A stretch of DNA of 64,000 nt from positions 23,256 through 87,255 of the forward strand of contig JABGRN010000010.1 of the NCBI GenBank assembly GCA_018648265.1, read 5' to 3'. Below are positions 34,968 through 44,948 of this stretch, piece by piece. The DNA is from Prolixibacteraceae bacterium (GTDB lineage: Bacteria > Bacteroidota > Bacteroidia > Bacteroidales > Prolixibacteraceae). Every line of letters starts with the position of its first letter. The stretch's first letter is position 1. The position numbers and the translations under genes were made by a program. The notes beneath the pieces were generated by a model. It was not told the origin of the DNA. It worked only from the letters and a program-made list of their open reading frames with translations, and did no database searches.

Positions 34968-35696
34968 ATGAACCAAACCGCTTTAAAAAATAAAATAAAT
35001 TATTTCGCACTCTTCATTTTCGCGGTTTCCATGGGATTTCTGGAAGCAATAGTTGTAATTTATGTCAGAGAATTATATTATCCCGAAGGATTTGCCTTTC
35101 CATTAAATGCCTTGCCAGCGAATTTAATAAGCATCGAAATAATCCGCGAAATTTGTACCCTTCTAATGCTGGGATCAGTTGCCTGGCTAACAGCAAAAAC
35201 TTCGCTCCGGCGGTTATCGGCATTCCTTTTTTCTTTCGGAGTTTGGGATATAATTTACTATGTTGCATTAAAGCTCTTCCTCGATTGGCCCGAATCGTTA
35301 CTTACCTGGGATATCCTATTCCTCATCCCAATTACCTGGGTGGGTCCTGTTTTAGCTCCCATAATTTGTTCGGCATTAATGATTTTAATGGCAGTAATAT
35401 TCGAACGGTTTTATTTGACAAAAAAACTAAATGAAATAAAGCGGGCAGAATTCATTTTTATGGTTGTGGGCGCCGTAATAATATCTTTCGCTTTTACTTA
35501 CGACTTTGGAATGTTGATTTTAAAAGGTGGATACCTGTCTGATTTTTTTGCAATCCCCGAAAATCCGGAATTTCTAAAAGAACTAACAACTTATATTCCA
35601 ACACGTTTTAGTTGGGAGATTTTTTCGATTGGAATACTTTTTATTTTCTTTGGAATTGGGATGATTGTAAAACGGGTAATTTTAAATAAAAATTAA
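34968..35696 (+). CDS. Multi-pass membrane protein of unknown function
   Basis: The 242-residue protein has about six hydrophobic segments (roughly 12-32, 60-76, 85-102, 118-145, 160-185 and 218-238), with a cytoplasmic-looking basic C-terminus (VKRVILNKN). I do not recognise a family; it recalls small integral membrane proteins of Bacteroidota with no assigned role. It stands alone between a family-2 repeat upstream and a secreted protein gene 185 bases downstream. There are no catalytic-looking motifs. Confidence 0.7.
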   Translation: MNQTALKNKINYFALFIFAVSMGFLEAIVVIYVRELYYPEGFAFPLNALPANLISIEIIREICTLLMLGSVAWLTAKTSLRRLSAFLFSFGVWDIIYYVALKLFLDWPESLLTWDILFLIPITWVGPVLAPIICSALMILMAVIFERFYLTKKLNEIKRAEFIFMVVGAVIISFAFTYDFGMLILKGGYLSDFFAIPENPEFLKELTTYIPTRFSWEIFSIGILFIFFGIGMIVKRVILNKN

Positions 35697-35881
35697 TTTA
35701 TTTGAAAGTACAGCTTCCAAAATAATAGTAGCAATATTTATTCTTATTCAATTTTTATTTTTCCTTTGTAATCATAAATTTTTATTCACCAAAAAAGAAA
35801 AAACGGGAATAGAATATTTGTGAAAAAAATGTAAGAATGCTATTTCTTTTAACCAGCTGCCTAATAGATTAAAGAATTAAA

Positions 35882-36583
35882 ATGCCTGTTTTCAAATATA
35901 TTCTTTTACTTGTTTTTACATTGAGTGTGTTTCAATGTAAAAGCCAGGTATCCATAAACGAAATAAACTTTAATAAAGTCCCCCAAAAAAAAGTACGAGA
36001 GTATTTAATTGGCCAGCAGAACAATCATATTCTGTCGTTAACAGATATCAAACCCTCTTTAAGAACTAATATGAAAATTGAAGGGTACAGAAATCATGTA
36101 AAAGAATACTTTTTGAAGGATAGTTTGAATAAAATTTGGAAACATTATTTAAATACAAATCCTGGTGATTCGTGGAATGGCAGGAAAGTATCATTCGGGA
36201 TGTTATTTTCAAAAAAAGATAAAAGGATTGTATATTGCAACGAATCTATTTCGCAAATCGATACCGGGCAGGTTGTTTATTTAAATTTAAAATTATTAAA
36301 AGGTATAGCCAACCTTGCGACTGTTTTTGAATTTACAAATATTGACAAGGAAAATCGAATAATCGAATTTAGCTATATTGAAGGTAACATTACCGAGGGA
36401 AAGCAACGGCTGCAGTTTTCGGAAACCCCAAAAGGGCACACTTTAATTTTGCACACCAGTTTTTATAAAAGCAATTCTACGTTTCGCGACTGGTTTCTAT
36501 ATCCGTTTTTTCATGATAAAATATCCAATGAATTCCATCGAAATATGAAAAAACTTTATTATTCCAAATGCATGTCACAATAA
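35882..36583 (+). CDS. Secreted hypothetical protein
   Basis: The 233-residue protein starts with a hydrophobic signal segment ending at VFQCKSQ; Cys19 could be a lipidation site, but the lipobox is weak. The remainder is mixed alpha/beta with no motif I recognise; the C-terminal TFRDWFLYPFFHDKISNEFHRNMKKLY resembles the last helix of SRPBCC-fold proteins, which suggests a ligand-binding domain but no more. Its stop codon TAA is the first three bases of a family-2 repeat, so the 3' end of the gene may have been set by insertion of that repeat. Confidence 0.65.
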   Translation: MPVFKYILLLVFTLSVFQCKSQVSINEINFNKVPQKKVREYLIGQQNNHILSLTDIKPSLRTNMKIEGYRNHVKEYFLKDSLNKIWKHYLNTNPGDSWNGRKVSFGMLFSKKDKRIVYCNESISQIDTGQVVYLNLKLLKGIANLATVFEFTNIDKENRIIEFSYIEGNITEGKQRLQFSETPKGHTLILHTSFYKSNSTFRDWFLYPFFHDKISNEFHRNMKKLYYSKCMSQ

Positions 36584-36735
36584 TACCAATTGCTCTTCAA
36601 AATGCCGCTTAGCAAATTTTGAAATTACAATAGCCTGTCCCGAATCTATTTCGAGAGTTAATACCGATAATACAAGAAAGAAGCAGATTGAACAAAGTGA
36701 AGTTTGCGATATAATGTTGTCAAATCGGTATTAAT
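36581..36735. repeat. Family-2 inverted-repeat element, copy B (155 bp)
   Basis: Ends are TAATACCAATTG and AAATCGGTATTAAT. Shared ordered blocks with copy A (AAATGCCGC, CCGATA, TACAA, GAAGT.TGCGA) show common origin. This copy has an extra GCCTGTCCCGAATCTATTTCGAGAG segment. It overlaps the stop codon of the preceding gene and directly abuts the family-1 element. Confidence 0.7.
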
Positions 36736-36941
36736 AACCTGAGTTCGATTATAAATATCATCACAGTTTAAGTTATTTTTTAGCAGAAATTGAAACAGAT
36801 TTTTGAAGGACTACTTTTTTGCCTGTGGCAAGAAAAGTCGGGATAATTCGAGAAAATTTGGAGCGATTTATGCAAAAAATAACTAAATCCGAAGGAAAAG
36901 TCAGACTTTCTGTGTTCAATATTTATAATCTAACTCAGGTT
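36736..36941. repeat. Family-1 inverted-repeat element, copy 2 (206 bp)
   Basis: Left end AACCTGAGTTCGATTATAAATAT and right end ATATTTATAATCTAACTCAGGTT are complementary with one mismatch. The internal blocks match copy 1 in reverse orientation. The right end overlaps the TAA stop codon of the TolB-like gene on the minus strand, so the element fills the space up to both flanking genes together with family-2 copy B. Confidence 0.8.
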
Positions 36942-38430
36942 AATAGGTAAAAGATACAAATGCAACTTTTTTTGAATCAGGACTCCAGGAAGGGACATTT
37001 ATTGTTCCCTGTCCGCCATACAAAAATGCAACGGTTTCAATAATACCGCCTCCAACAGGCATTATTCGCAACATTACATTTTTGTTTCGAGGATGTGAAC
37101 CGGCTGGTACTTCTGGCAAATACGATATAAATATCAGTTGTTTACCATCGGGCGATGGATGTGCAAACCAGTTTTGATAATTATCAAAAGTTACTTGTTC
37201 TTGATCTGATCCATCAGGTTTCATTCTCCAAATCTGCATCATTCCGGTCCGGGTTGAATTGAAATAAATGTACTTTCCGTCGGGCGAATATTCAGGTCCA
37301 TCGTCCAGACCTTCGGTTGATGTTAAACGAATTTCTGTTCCTCCTTTTGTTGGGATTTTATAAACGTCGTAGTTCCCGTTTCTTTCGGCACAGTATGTAA
37401 GCCAATTTCCATCGGGCGACCAGCCATGCCAATACGAAGGCCCCTTTTTAGTAACACGCTCCGGAGTTCCACCGTCAACAGGAACTGTGTAAATAATCGA
37501 ACGGTTTTTGCCATCGTCTTCAGTACTACTACTAATTGCCAGGGTTTTACCATCGAATGAAATTCCATGGTCGTTATTATTGGCTGTTATATCACCTGTA
37601 TAAATTTCTTTTGGTTTTTTCTCTTTTAAATCGAATTTAAAAAGTTTTCCACCTGAATTATAAATTAAATATTTCCCATCGACCGACCAATTTGGAGCTT
37701 CAATATGGGTTTCGGTTTCGTAAATAACATTTCTTAATCCGGTTTCCAAATCTATAACCTCCAACCTGCTTGGCGAAGGTTTCTGATAACCATCAACATT
37801 TTCGCCGGCAGGTTTCTCTATTCTTACATTCCAAAAATCCGCCTTCTCTTTCACAACTTCGTTATGAGAAGAAATAAACATTCCGGCTAAAACAGTTTCA
37901 CCTGTTTCTATAACTACTTTTCCAACTTCGGTTAAAGGTTGTCCATCCTTCGAAATCCGGAATATAAACTCATTCCCTTTTCTTTCTAATTGTACAAATT
38001 CAGGGTCCTTTATTTCAGCAGATTTTTCCAGGGTTTCACCACCATTCTTTTCGCGGTATTGCAATGATGTTAAACCATCGCCGTGAACCGCACCATCCAT
38101 ATAAATTGCATTTTCTTCTTTTGAGTTTCTAATCATTAAGCCAATTTTCCGATGTGGATCGATACCTTTTCCGATAAAATCCAAATTGGCAGAGATTATA
38201 AAATCACCCTCAACTTCCTGCGACACAAAATAAAACTCATCCCTTTCAAACCAAACATTATAACCAGCACCTTGCAACTCAAATTTTTGCATTTTCTCAT
38301 CTAACTTAAAATTGCCCTTAAGTTTTGGGTTACCAACATCGTATCCATCGTAATTTTGAAACATTTGTTGTGCCTGAGTTGTAAATGAAATTAAGAAAAC
38401 CAGAATAGGTAATAAAGTATTTTTAACCAT
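36940..38430 (-). CDS. Secreted TolB-like beta-propeller protein with N-terminal LamG/DUF1349-like domain
   Basis: The 496-residue protein has a Sec signal ending near TTQAQQ. Residues about 22-215 look like a concanavalin-type beta-sandwich (DFIISANLDFIG...IGLMIRNS), as in DUF1349. Residues about 225-496 hold WD40-like PD40 repeats with the recurring WSPDGxxLxY pattern (WSVDGKYLIY, WSPDGNWLTY, YSPDGKYIYF, PSPDGKQLIF, WSPDSKKVAF). Such proteins are periplasmic and often bind or sense glycans or peptides. Its last codons overlap the end of family-1 element copy 2. Confidence 0.85.
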   Translation of the reverse strand: MVKNTLLPILVFLISFTTQAQQMFQNYDGYDVGNPKLKGNFKLDEKMQKFELQGAGYNVWFERDEFYFVSQEVEGDFIISANLDFIGKGIDPHRKIGLMIRNSKEENAIYMDGAVHGDGLTSLQYREKNGGETLEKSAEIKDPEFVQLERKGNEFIFRISKDGQPLTEVGKVVIETGETVLAGMFISSHNEVVKEKADFWNVRIEKPAGENVDGYQKPSPSRLEVIDLETGLRNVIYETETHIEAPNWSVDGKYLIYNSGGKLFKFDLKEKKPKEIYTGDITANNNDHGISFDGKTLAISSSTEDDGKNRSIIYTVPVDGGTPERVTKKGPSYWHGWSPDGNWLTYCAERNGNYDVYKIPTKGGTEIRLTSTEGLDDGPEYSPDGKYIYFNSTRTGMMQIWRMKPDGSDQEQVTFDNYQNWFAHPSPDGKQLIFISYLPEVPAGSHPRNKNVMLRIMPVGGGIIETVAFLYGGQGTINVPSWSPDSKKVAFVSFTY

Positions 38431-38625
38431 TTTATATAAAATTTTAAAACGCTAAAACTAATGATTTTGAATTCAAAAGTTAACATCTAAATGTATTTTC
38501 AATCTAAAAAATTAAATTTAAAAAACTTATTATTTAAACATCGGAAAAATAGTATTTTATTCAGAAGACTTTGCCTGTTGACTATTATTTTTCACTTTCA
38601 AAGTAATACGTAAAAAACCCAATTT

Positions 38626-39873
38626 TTAGAAAATCTCAATTATTTCCTCAAGCGAAATATCAAAAACCTGTTGGCAAATCGCATTTAGTTCTTCTTCAGT
38701 CCCTTCGAAATGAGCAGTTGTTTGTTTGAAAACAGCCGCTTCTTTTGATTTCAAGGCCAAGGCCGGCGACGAAGTTTCAAGTTCATAAAATGGTCCTAAT
38801 TGCCCACCGTCTTCAAGTGGGCCATCGTTGTACGAATTAATAGCGTCGCCTTTAAAAGGGAATTCCTGTATTTCCCACGCCGAATTCACATACTCTGATA
38901 CCCCCTCAGGAATTTCGCATTTTACAATTGTGAGTAATTTATTCTCAGCATCGTAACTTCCTAAAACCGGTAAAGCCCTCTGTGGAAGAATTCCAATTTT
39001 CCCGCGTTGCTTTCCATCGCCCTTAAAAAAAATAAACCCGTTTTTCACAACCAATCTGTCTTCCGAAACTTTTCCAAAATAATCGTCTTTTACAATGTAA
39101 TCCGATTCAGCATCGGTTTTATAAGGGATAATAATTGTAACAGTAGGCGAAGGATTAAACATCCCAAGCAACCAAATTGAAAGTAGCCCGTTTTCTTTTG
39201 TCCATTCTTTTTCGCCGGTATTTTTAAGCTCATTAACAGATTGATAACCTACACTTTTTACAGTTTCCTGATAATAAATCCCAAGTTTGTTTTTTATTTC
39301 GTCCTGATTTAATAAAACAATTTTACGGTTTACATCAAATTGAAACAAAAAATCGCTGTAGTTTTTTAGCTGAATTGATTTTGAAAACTCAGCTTCAGTT
39401 TCACTGGTTGCAACCAGTTCAAATGATTCGGTGTCTAAACTGGCTGGAGTTGCCCAATTTTCAAAATCAAAGGAATCGCCCTTTTTAAAAAATATTGAAA
39501 ACTGACCACCTTCAGGCCCCAGCCAAAAACGTTCTTCACCGCCAACCGGGTTTATTTGTTCCAACACATTGCCCGATGCAATTAAATCGTGATTAATCCA
39601 ACCATAACTTTTGCCCTCTTTCCCTTCCGAAGTACTGGTCATCACTCGTCCCTGAAATTCAGGGGAGATTAAAATGCGGGCATTACCACTTTTTAATTCC
39701 ACAGGTTTTGTATTTTCCTGTAAAACTTTTAAATCGTAACCATAAGTCCCTTTTTCAAAAGTTACCATTTTTGATTCTGATTTATTTTTCTGTCCTGAAT
39801 TTGAACATGCAAAAACAGTAACAAGGAGAAGAATTGCAAAATGTTTCATTGATAAGCTTTTTTTAGTGTTCAC
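38626..39873 (-). CDS. Probable DUF6786 family lipoprotein
   Basis: The 415-residue ORF from 39873 has an alternative start at 39849 (MKHFAILLLVTVFACS) that gives a shorter lipoprotein signal; both retain the lipobox VFAC. The remainder is all-beta in appearance, with ARILISPEFQGRVMTST near the start, GGEERFWLGPEGGQF and ALVLGSYD-like strands, and it resembles the DUF6786 family of Bacteroidota lipoproteins related to galactose-mutarotase folds. Function is unknown. It lies 35 bases downstream of the fucose isomerase gene on the same strand, so a role with fucose or a related sugar is likely, by inference. Confidence 0.75.
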   Translation of the reverse strand: MNTKKSLSMKHFAILLLVTVFACSNSGQKNKSESKMVTFEKGTYGYDLKVLQENTKPVELKSGNARILISPEFQGRVMTSTSEGKEGKSYGWINHDLIASGNVLEQINPVGGEERFWLGPEGGQFSIFFKKGDSFDFENWATPASLDTESFELVATSETEAEFSKSIQLKNYSDFLFQFDVNRKIVLLNQDEIKNKLGIYYQETVKSVGYQSVNELKNTGEKEWTKENGLLSIWLLGMFNPSPTVTIIIPYKTDAESDYIVKDDYFGKVSEDRLVVKNGFIFFKGDGKQRGKIGILPQRALPVLGSYDAENKLLTIVKCEIPEGVSEYVNSAWEIQEFPFKGDAINSYNDGPLEDGGQLGPFYELETSSPALALKSKEAAVFKQTTAHFEGTEEELNAICQQVFDISLEEIIEIF

Positions 39874-39908
39874 TTGTTCAAAGTCAGATAAGCTACATAT
39901 TAAACGAA

Positions 39909-41690
39909 CTATTTATACAATGATCCAAAATTTTCACAAGCCCGATAATCTGCACCCTCTTTATTTTCACCAAAAGCATTCCACGCACTTGGCCTAAAAA
40001 CCTCTTCATCATCGACATTGTGCATGCTAACCGGAATTCGCAACATTGACGCCATGGTAATCAGGTCCGCTCCAATATGCCCGTAACTTATTGCACCGTG
40101 ATTCGCCCCCCAGTTTGCCATAACAGAATATACATCTTTAAAAGCGCCAGCACCAGTTAATTTAGGTACAAACCAAGTTGTCGGCCAGGTTGGGTTAGTA
40201 CGTTTATCTAAAATATCGTGTACATCATCTTCCAACTCAACAGTGTAACCCTCAGCAATTTGCATCACGGGACCCAAGCCTTTTACTAAATTTACGCGCG
40301 ACATTGTGACTGGCATTTGGCCTGCAGTTTTAAACTGGCTGGAATAACCACCTCCACGGAAATATCCTTTATCACCAGGGCAAAAACGTGTATTTTCCAA
40401 ACAAGCTTTTACATCTTCGTTAGTAATTTCCCAGAAGGGTTTCATTACCGGATTTCCATTGGCATCTTTTTGTTGTGCCGTGGCGTCCATTGTAGTTGAA
40501 CCAGAATTAATTAAATGAATAATTCCATCTTTAGCCAATCCGGTCAACTCTTTTCCTGTAACACGTTTTACAGCATCGGGACTCCAATAAGTTCGTACAT
40601 CTGAAAAAATCTGAGCCGTATTTGTTAATAAGTGACCGAATAACATTGGAACAGCATTTAAGCTGTCGTTTTCAGTGGCAAAAACAAAGGCTTCACGTAC
40701 TCCATTCCAATCGAAGGAAGTGTTCAGTATAGTTTCAGAAAAATCACCATTGGGATAGTAATCTGTCCATTGGCGTTGCCCCTGAAAACCACCTGCAATT
40801 GCATTTCTTCCAAGTGCTTCTTCACCAAACCCAGCTTCCTTCAACTTTGGGTTTCCAATCATCAAATCACGAAAAATCAAAGTCATTTTTACCACAACTT
40901 CCCACTCCCAATCTTTTCTTTTACGATCCGACTGAATGGAAGGATCATTGTAATCATCACCTTCAATTATAATTTCTTTTGTCCACGCCAGTGCCTTATC
41001 ATATTCTTCTTTATCAAAAATATTATCATCGATGCGGCGTTTTATTTCCACCATATCAACAAACTCGGTACGCATTCCTAAATACTCTTGAAAGAAATCA
41101 GGGTTTACCATCGAACCCGCAATTCCCATTGATGTGTAACCCAAAGACAAATAGGTTTTACCTTTCATTTGAGCAACCGCCAAAGCCGAATTAACAAAAC
41201 GAAGTACTTTCTCTATTACATCTTCAGGAATAGTTTCGTCGCCGGCATCCTGCACATCGCGGCCATAAATCCCAAATGCAGGTAATCCTTTTTGTGTATA
41301 ACCAGCCAATGCAGCAGCTAAATAAACTGCTCCCGGACGCTCAGTTCCATTAAATCCCCAAACCGCTTTTGGTATTGAAGAATTCGAATCCATAACTTCA
41401 GTACCATAACACCAGGCAGGAGTAACTGTTAATGAAACTCCAACACCTTCCCGCTCAAATTTATCAGAACACATTGCAGCTTCCGCGACTCCACCAATGG
41501 TAGAATCTGCTATTACACATTCCACTTTTTCGCCACCTGGGAAACGCAAATTTCCTTCAATAAGTTTAAGCGCTGCTTTTGCCATGTTCATGGTTTGCAC
41601 TTCGAGCGATTCACGAACTCCTTCTTCGCGCCCATCAATTACGGGGCGGATTCCAACTTTTGGAAGCCTTCCAATTAATCTGTTTGACAT
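39909..41690 (-). CDS. fucI: L-fucose isomerase
   Basis: The 593-residue protein matches the FucI family throughout: [21 protein letters not shown] at the start, [20 protein letters not shown] with the metal-binding Glu/Asp region in the middle, and [23 protein letters not shown] near the C-terminus with the active-site His. It interconverts L-fucose and L-fuculose (also D-arabinose/D-ribulose) using Mn2+, in the cytoplasm. Fuculokinase and fuculose aldolase genes are not in the window. The upstream region has a direct repeat that may be a regulator site. Confidence 0.96.
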   Translation of the reverse strand: MSNRLIGRLPKVGIRPVIDGREEGVRESLEVQTMNMAKAALKLIEGNLRFPGGEKVECVIADSTIGGVAEAAMCSDKFEREGVGVSLTVTPAWCYGTEVMDSNSSIPKAVWGFNGTERPGAVYLAAALAGYTQKGLPAFGIYGRDVQDAGDETIPEDVIEKVLRFVNSALAVAQMKGKTYLSLGYTSMGIAGSMVNPDFFQEYLGMRTEFVDMVEIKRRIDDNIFDKEEYDKALAWTKEIIIEGDDYNDPSIQSDRKRKDWEWEVVVKMTLIFRDLMIGNPKLKEAGFGEEALGRNAIAGGFQGQRQWTDYYPNGDFSETILNTSFDWNGVREAFVFATENDSLNAVPMLFGHLLTNTAQIFSDVRTYWSPDAVKRVTGKELTGLAKDGIIHLINSGSTTMDATAQQKDANGNPVMKPFWEITNEDVKACLENTRFCPGDKGYFRGGGYSSQFKTAGQMPVTMSRVNLVKGLGPVMQIAEGYTVELEDDVHDILDKRTNPTWPTTWFVPKLTGAGAFKDVYSVMANWGANHGAISYGHIGADLITMASMLRIPVSMHNVDDEEVFRPSAWNAFGENKEGADYRACENFGSLYK

Positions 41691-41724
41691 ATTTTTTAAT
41701 ATTTAGATATTAGTATTTTATAAT

Positions 41725-41763
41725 AAATATCAAGATAAAAAAGATACAAATATCAAGATAAAA
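41725..41763 (-). promoter_or_regulatory. Direct repeat upstream of fucI
   Basis: AAATATCAAGATAAAA occurs at 41725-41740 and again at 41748-41763, a 23-base period, about 35-73 bases upstream of the fucI start. Two turns of DNA between identical 16-base sites suggests a regulator binding on one face. Function is inferred. Confidence 0.35.
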
Positions 41764-41910
41764 ATTCTTGGATTTGTATTCAATCATTCATTTAATTTGT
41801 GTTATGCTGTACTGTGTGCAAGTTAAAAATATTTATAAACCGGAAGGATGTTAATCAACATTTTTGGCCTATTTTTGAAAAATATGGTTTAAAACAACAA
41901 ATTCAAAATT

Positions 41911-44550
41911 ATGTATTTTAGAAACCTGTTAACTATTATAATATATTTTTTTTCAAGCTTGTTTTCTTCTGTTTCGCACGGGCAGGTTGTTACAGGGCGA
42001 ATCGTAAATGAAAAAAATGAGATAGTCCCTTACGCTACAATTTTTATCCACGAAACAAAAGAAGGAACAATTACTAACTCCGAAGGTAACTTCAATATTC
42101 AGTTAAATAAGGGCGTTTATCATTTCACTGTCCGTTCTCTTGGTTATTTTCAGATTGAAAAAGAAGTAGAAGTAAACACCGATAGTATTCATTTAAATAT
42201 AACATTGCAAAGTCAGGAATTTGAAATCAAAGAGATAAAAGTATTTCCGGGGAAGGAGGATCCGGCTTATTTTATTATTCGGAAAGCAATGGCAAAAGCT
42301 CCTTTTTATCGTGAAAAAATAAAACATTATGAAGCTGATTTGTATATAAAAAGTAATTTTATTTTTACCAACATTCCCAAAATATACCAAAACAAAATTC
42401 AAATTGAAGACAAAAAACTAAAGGATTACTTTAAGGAAGATGTAACCTACCTAATTGAATCTCAGAATAAACTGGTGTACGATTATCCGAATAAATACGA
42501 CCAAAAAGTAATCAGCAAAAAGAGTTCGTTGGTTGGCTTTGACGAGCCGCCTGTAATGGGCCTAATGACTGCCAGTTTCTACGATGAACGCCCTAACCAG
42601 GTTATTTCACCACTTTCGTCGTTGGCATTAAAACACTATAAATATCGATACGAAGGATTTATTACAGTGGGGATTTTTGATGTTTTTAAAATTAAAGTAA
42701 GTCCTAAACGAAAAAGTGATGAATTGGTAGAAGGCTACATTTATATCGTTGACCAGTTATGGTGTATTTACAGCCTTGATTTTAATTCGAGTTTTGAATT
42801 TTTCAATTACAGGATAAAACAACAATTTGAAAATTTGGGAAATGAGAACTGGCTTCCGGTTTCACACAATATCGATGGTAGCTTTAGAATGCTCGGATTA
42901 CGTGGGGAATTTTATTATGGTGCTTCAGTAAAATACCATTCTATTCGCGAAAATTTTATGTTGGAGGAGCAAGAAATAACCACTTTTGAAAACATGGAGA
43001 AAGCAACACTCCTTATAAAGGAAAAAGGCGAAAAAGAAAAAAATCTCAGAAAAGAAGTTGAACTAATAACGGCAAAAGAAGAATTATCGAACAACGATGT
43101 AAAAAAAGTAGCTCGCCTGAACCGGAAAATATTAAAGGAACAATACATTGATTCTACGATTGCAGCTCCAAGCTACTCAGATTATAATATTGACGATAAA
43201 AAAGATTCGCTGAACAACAATATTTCATGGGACACCATTCGGGCAATTCCACTAACACCATTAGAAATTGAAAGTTATCAATTAGCCGATTCACTAATTT
43301 CGTTAGAAAAAATGGAAATCGATTCAATTACCGGCGAGAGAAAGAAAAAAGGGAAAGCGATATTTTCAAAAATAATTACAGGGCATTACGATTTGTGCAA
43401 AGATTCCTTGATTCGCTTAAGTTACAACGGTTTAATTTCTCCTGAAAACTTTGACTTTAATACGGTTGACGGATACAAATACAAACAACATTTTCAATTA
43501 AGGCTAAATCCCGATTCGGGAAAATATATTTATGTTGTTCCTGAAATAGGTTTTGCTTTTAACCGGAAAGCCGTTTTTGGATCGCTTAATAGCCGGTTCC
43601 GAAATATTTTTTTGAATGGTAATACTTTTCAAATTGGTTTTGGAAAAGAAAGCCGCAACTTTAAACCCGGACTGCTGGGAATTAACCCGGGCCTAAATTC
43701 AATTAGTTCATGGTTTTTTGCCCGCAATTACATGAAATTGTATGAAACTTCATTTTTCAAAATGAATATTTCGCAACAAATAATTAAAAATTTTAGTTTG
43801 AATGTTTTGCTTGATTACAATCACTTTTATCCTTTAGTAAACAACATTTCGTATTCCCTTTCCGATAATAAAGAATATTCACCAAACATCCCGGCCGGAT
43901 TTAATAACGAAAGCAATGAATTAATTGAACAGAAAAGTTTTGTTTATGGAATAGGTGCAGGCTATCGAAAAAATCAGGAAAAGCCCTGGCTGGAAGAATC
44001 TCCGTTTTTATTTATGAATGATTTTTATTCATTTAACCTTCAGTACAAACAAGGCATCAAAAATGTATTTTCTTCAGTTTCCGATTTTAAGCAGATTGAT
44101 TTTAGCTTTCACCAACAGGCAAATATTTCGCCCAGCGCTGGTATCGATTGGCAAGTTAATGTCGGGCATTTTTTTGAATCAAACCAATTGCATTTTTCAC
44201 AATTCAAACATTTTAAGACGGCAGAAATATTAATACCGTTTACCGCGTTTACCCACACCTTTCAGATGTTGAACGACTATAAATTCAGTTCAAATAAAAG
44301 TTATTTTAATATAGGTTCTGAATTCCGCTTTGAATATATTTTCCTGCGTTATTTATCGCTTTTTAACAAACGGACCTGGAGCGAAAGTATTCACCTCAAC
44401 TATCTCACCACCATTGATTTGAAAAATTATTGGGAAACCGGGTACAGTTTAAACAGCCTGTTTTTTGCTGGTAATATTGGGGTTTTTGCAGGATTTAAAA
44501 AGAGCAAATTTGAAAGTATAATTGTAAAATTCTCCATCTCCGGGTTATAA
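41911..44550 (+). CDS. DUF5686 outer-membrane protein with carboxypeptidase-like regulatory domain
   Basis: The 879-residue protein has a Sec signal ending near SHGQVV. Residues about 24-105 form a CarboxypepD_reg-like domain (VTGRIVNEKNEIVPYATIFI...GTITNSEGNFNI), as at the start of many TonB-dependent receptors. The rest matches the DUF5686 family, with a soluble middle part and a C-terminal stretch of alternating amphipathic strands that looks like an outer-membrane beta-barrel. No plug domain is present, so it is not a TonB-dependent receptor. A coiled, charged insert lies at about 355-420. Function unknown; single-gene unit. Confidence 0.85.
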   Translation: MYFRNLLTIIIYFFSSLFSSVSHGQVVTGRIVNEKNEIVPYATIFIHETKEGTITNSEGNFNIQLNKGVYHFTVRSLGYFQIEKEVEVNTDSIHLNITLQSQEFEIKEIKVFPGKEDPAYFIIRKAMAKAPFYREKIKHYEADLYIKSNFIFTNIPKIYQNKIQIEDKKLKDYFKEDVTYLIESQNKLVYDYPNKYDQKVISKKSSLVGFDEPPVMGLMTASFYDERPNQVISPLSSLALKHYKYRYEGFITVGIFDVFKIKVSPKRKSDELVEGYIYIVDQLWCIYSLDFNSSFEFFNYRIKQQFENLGNENWLPVSHNIDGSFRMLGLRGEFYYGASVKYHSIRENFMLEEQEITTFENMEKATLLIKEKGEKEKNLRKEVELITAKEELSNNDVKKVARLNRKILKEQYIDSTIAAPSYSDYNIDDKKDSLNNNISWDTIRAIPLTPLEIESYQLADSLISLEKMEIDSITGERKKKGKAIFSKIITGHYDLCKDSLIRLSYNGLISPENFDFNTVDGYKYKQHFQLRLNPDSGKYIYVVPEIGFAFNRKAVFGSLNSRFRNIFLNGNTFQIGFGKESRNFKPGLLGINPGLNSISSWFFARNYMKLYETSFFKMNISQQIIKNFSLNVLLDYNHFYPLVNNISYSLSDNKEYSPNIPAGFNNESNELIEQKSFVYGIGAGYRKNQEKPWLEESPFLFMNDFYSFNLQYKQGIKNVFSSVSDFKQIDFSFHQQANISPSAGIDWQVNVGHFFESNQLHFSQFKHFKTAEILIPFTAFTHTFQMLNDYKFSSNKSYFNIGSEFRFEYIFLRYLSLFNKRTWSESIHLNYLTTIDLKNYWETGYSLNSLFFAGNIGVFAGFKKSKFESIIVKFSISGL

Positions 44551-44948
44551 ATCAAAACTCTAACAATTAATCGCATTCTCAATTAAAAGATACTTTAGAG
44601 CATCATGCCTGATGCAACCATTTACACCAAAATAGCGTAAATTCTTCAAATCAAACTTTACTAGCACATTTTATTTGCACATATTTTAGACGTTCTTTAA
44701 GGGTATTTATTCTACAACTTAATTATTTTTTTACAAAAAAAATTTTATTTCGTAAGCAAAAAACAAAAAAATGAACTATTACTTACTGACCGGGATTTAA
44801 TTCGTAAAATTCCCGCTTTCAGACTCAGGGCCTGTTCAGCCCAATGAACTTATTAAAAAACCAGAATTGAATATTGTCATTCGAAGTTGTTATTCCACTT
44901 AAATTCACCTTGGAAATCAAATTTCAAATAACTTAAATTCATTTAGCC
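44551..44948. other. Intergenic region, nothing recognised
   Basis: I see no ORF, clear repeat or strong hairpin in these 398 AT-rich bases. Confidence 0.4.
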
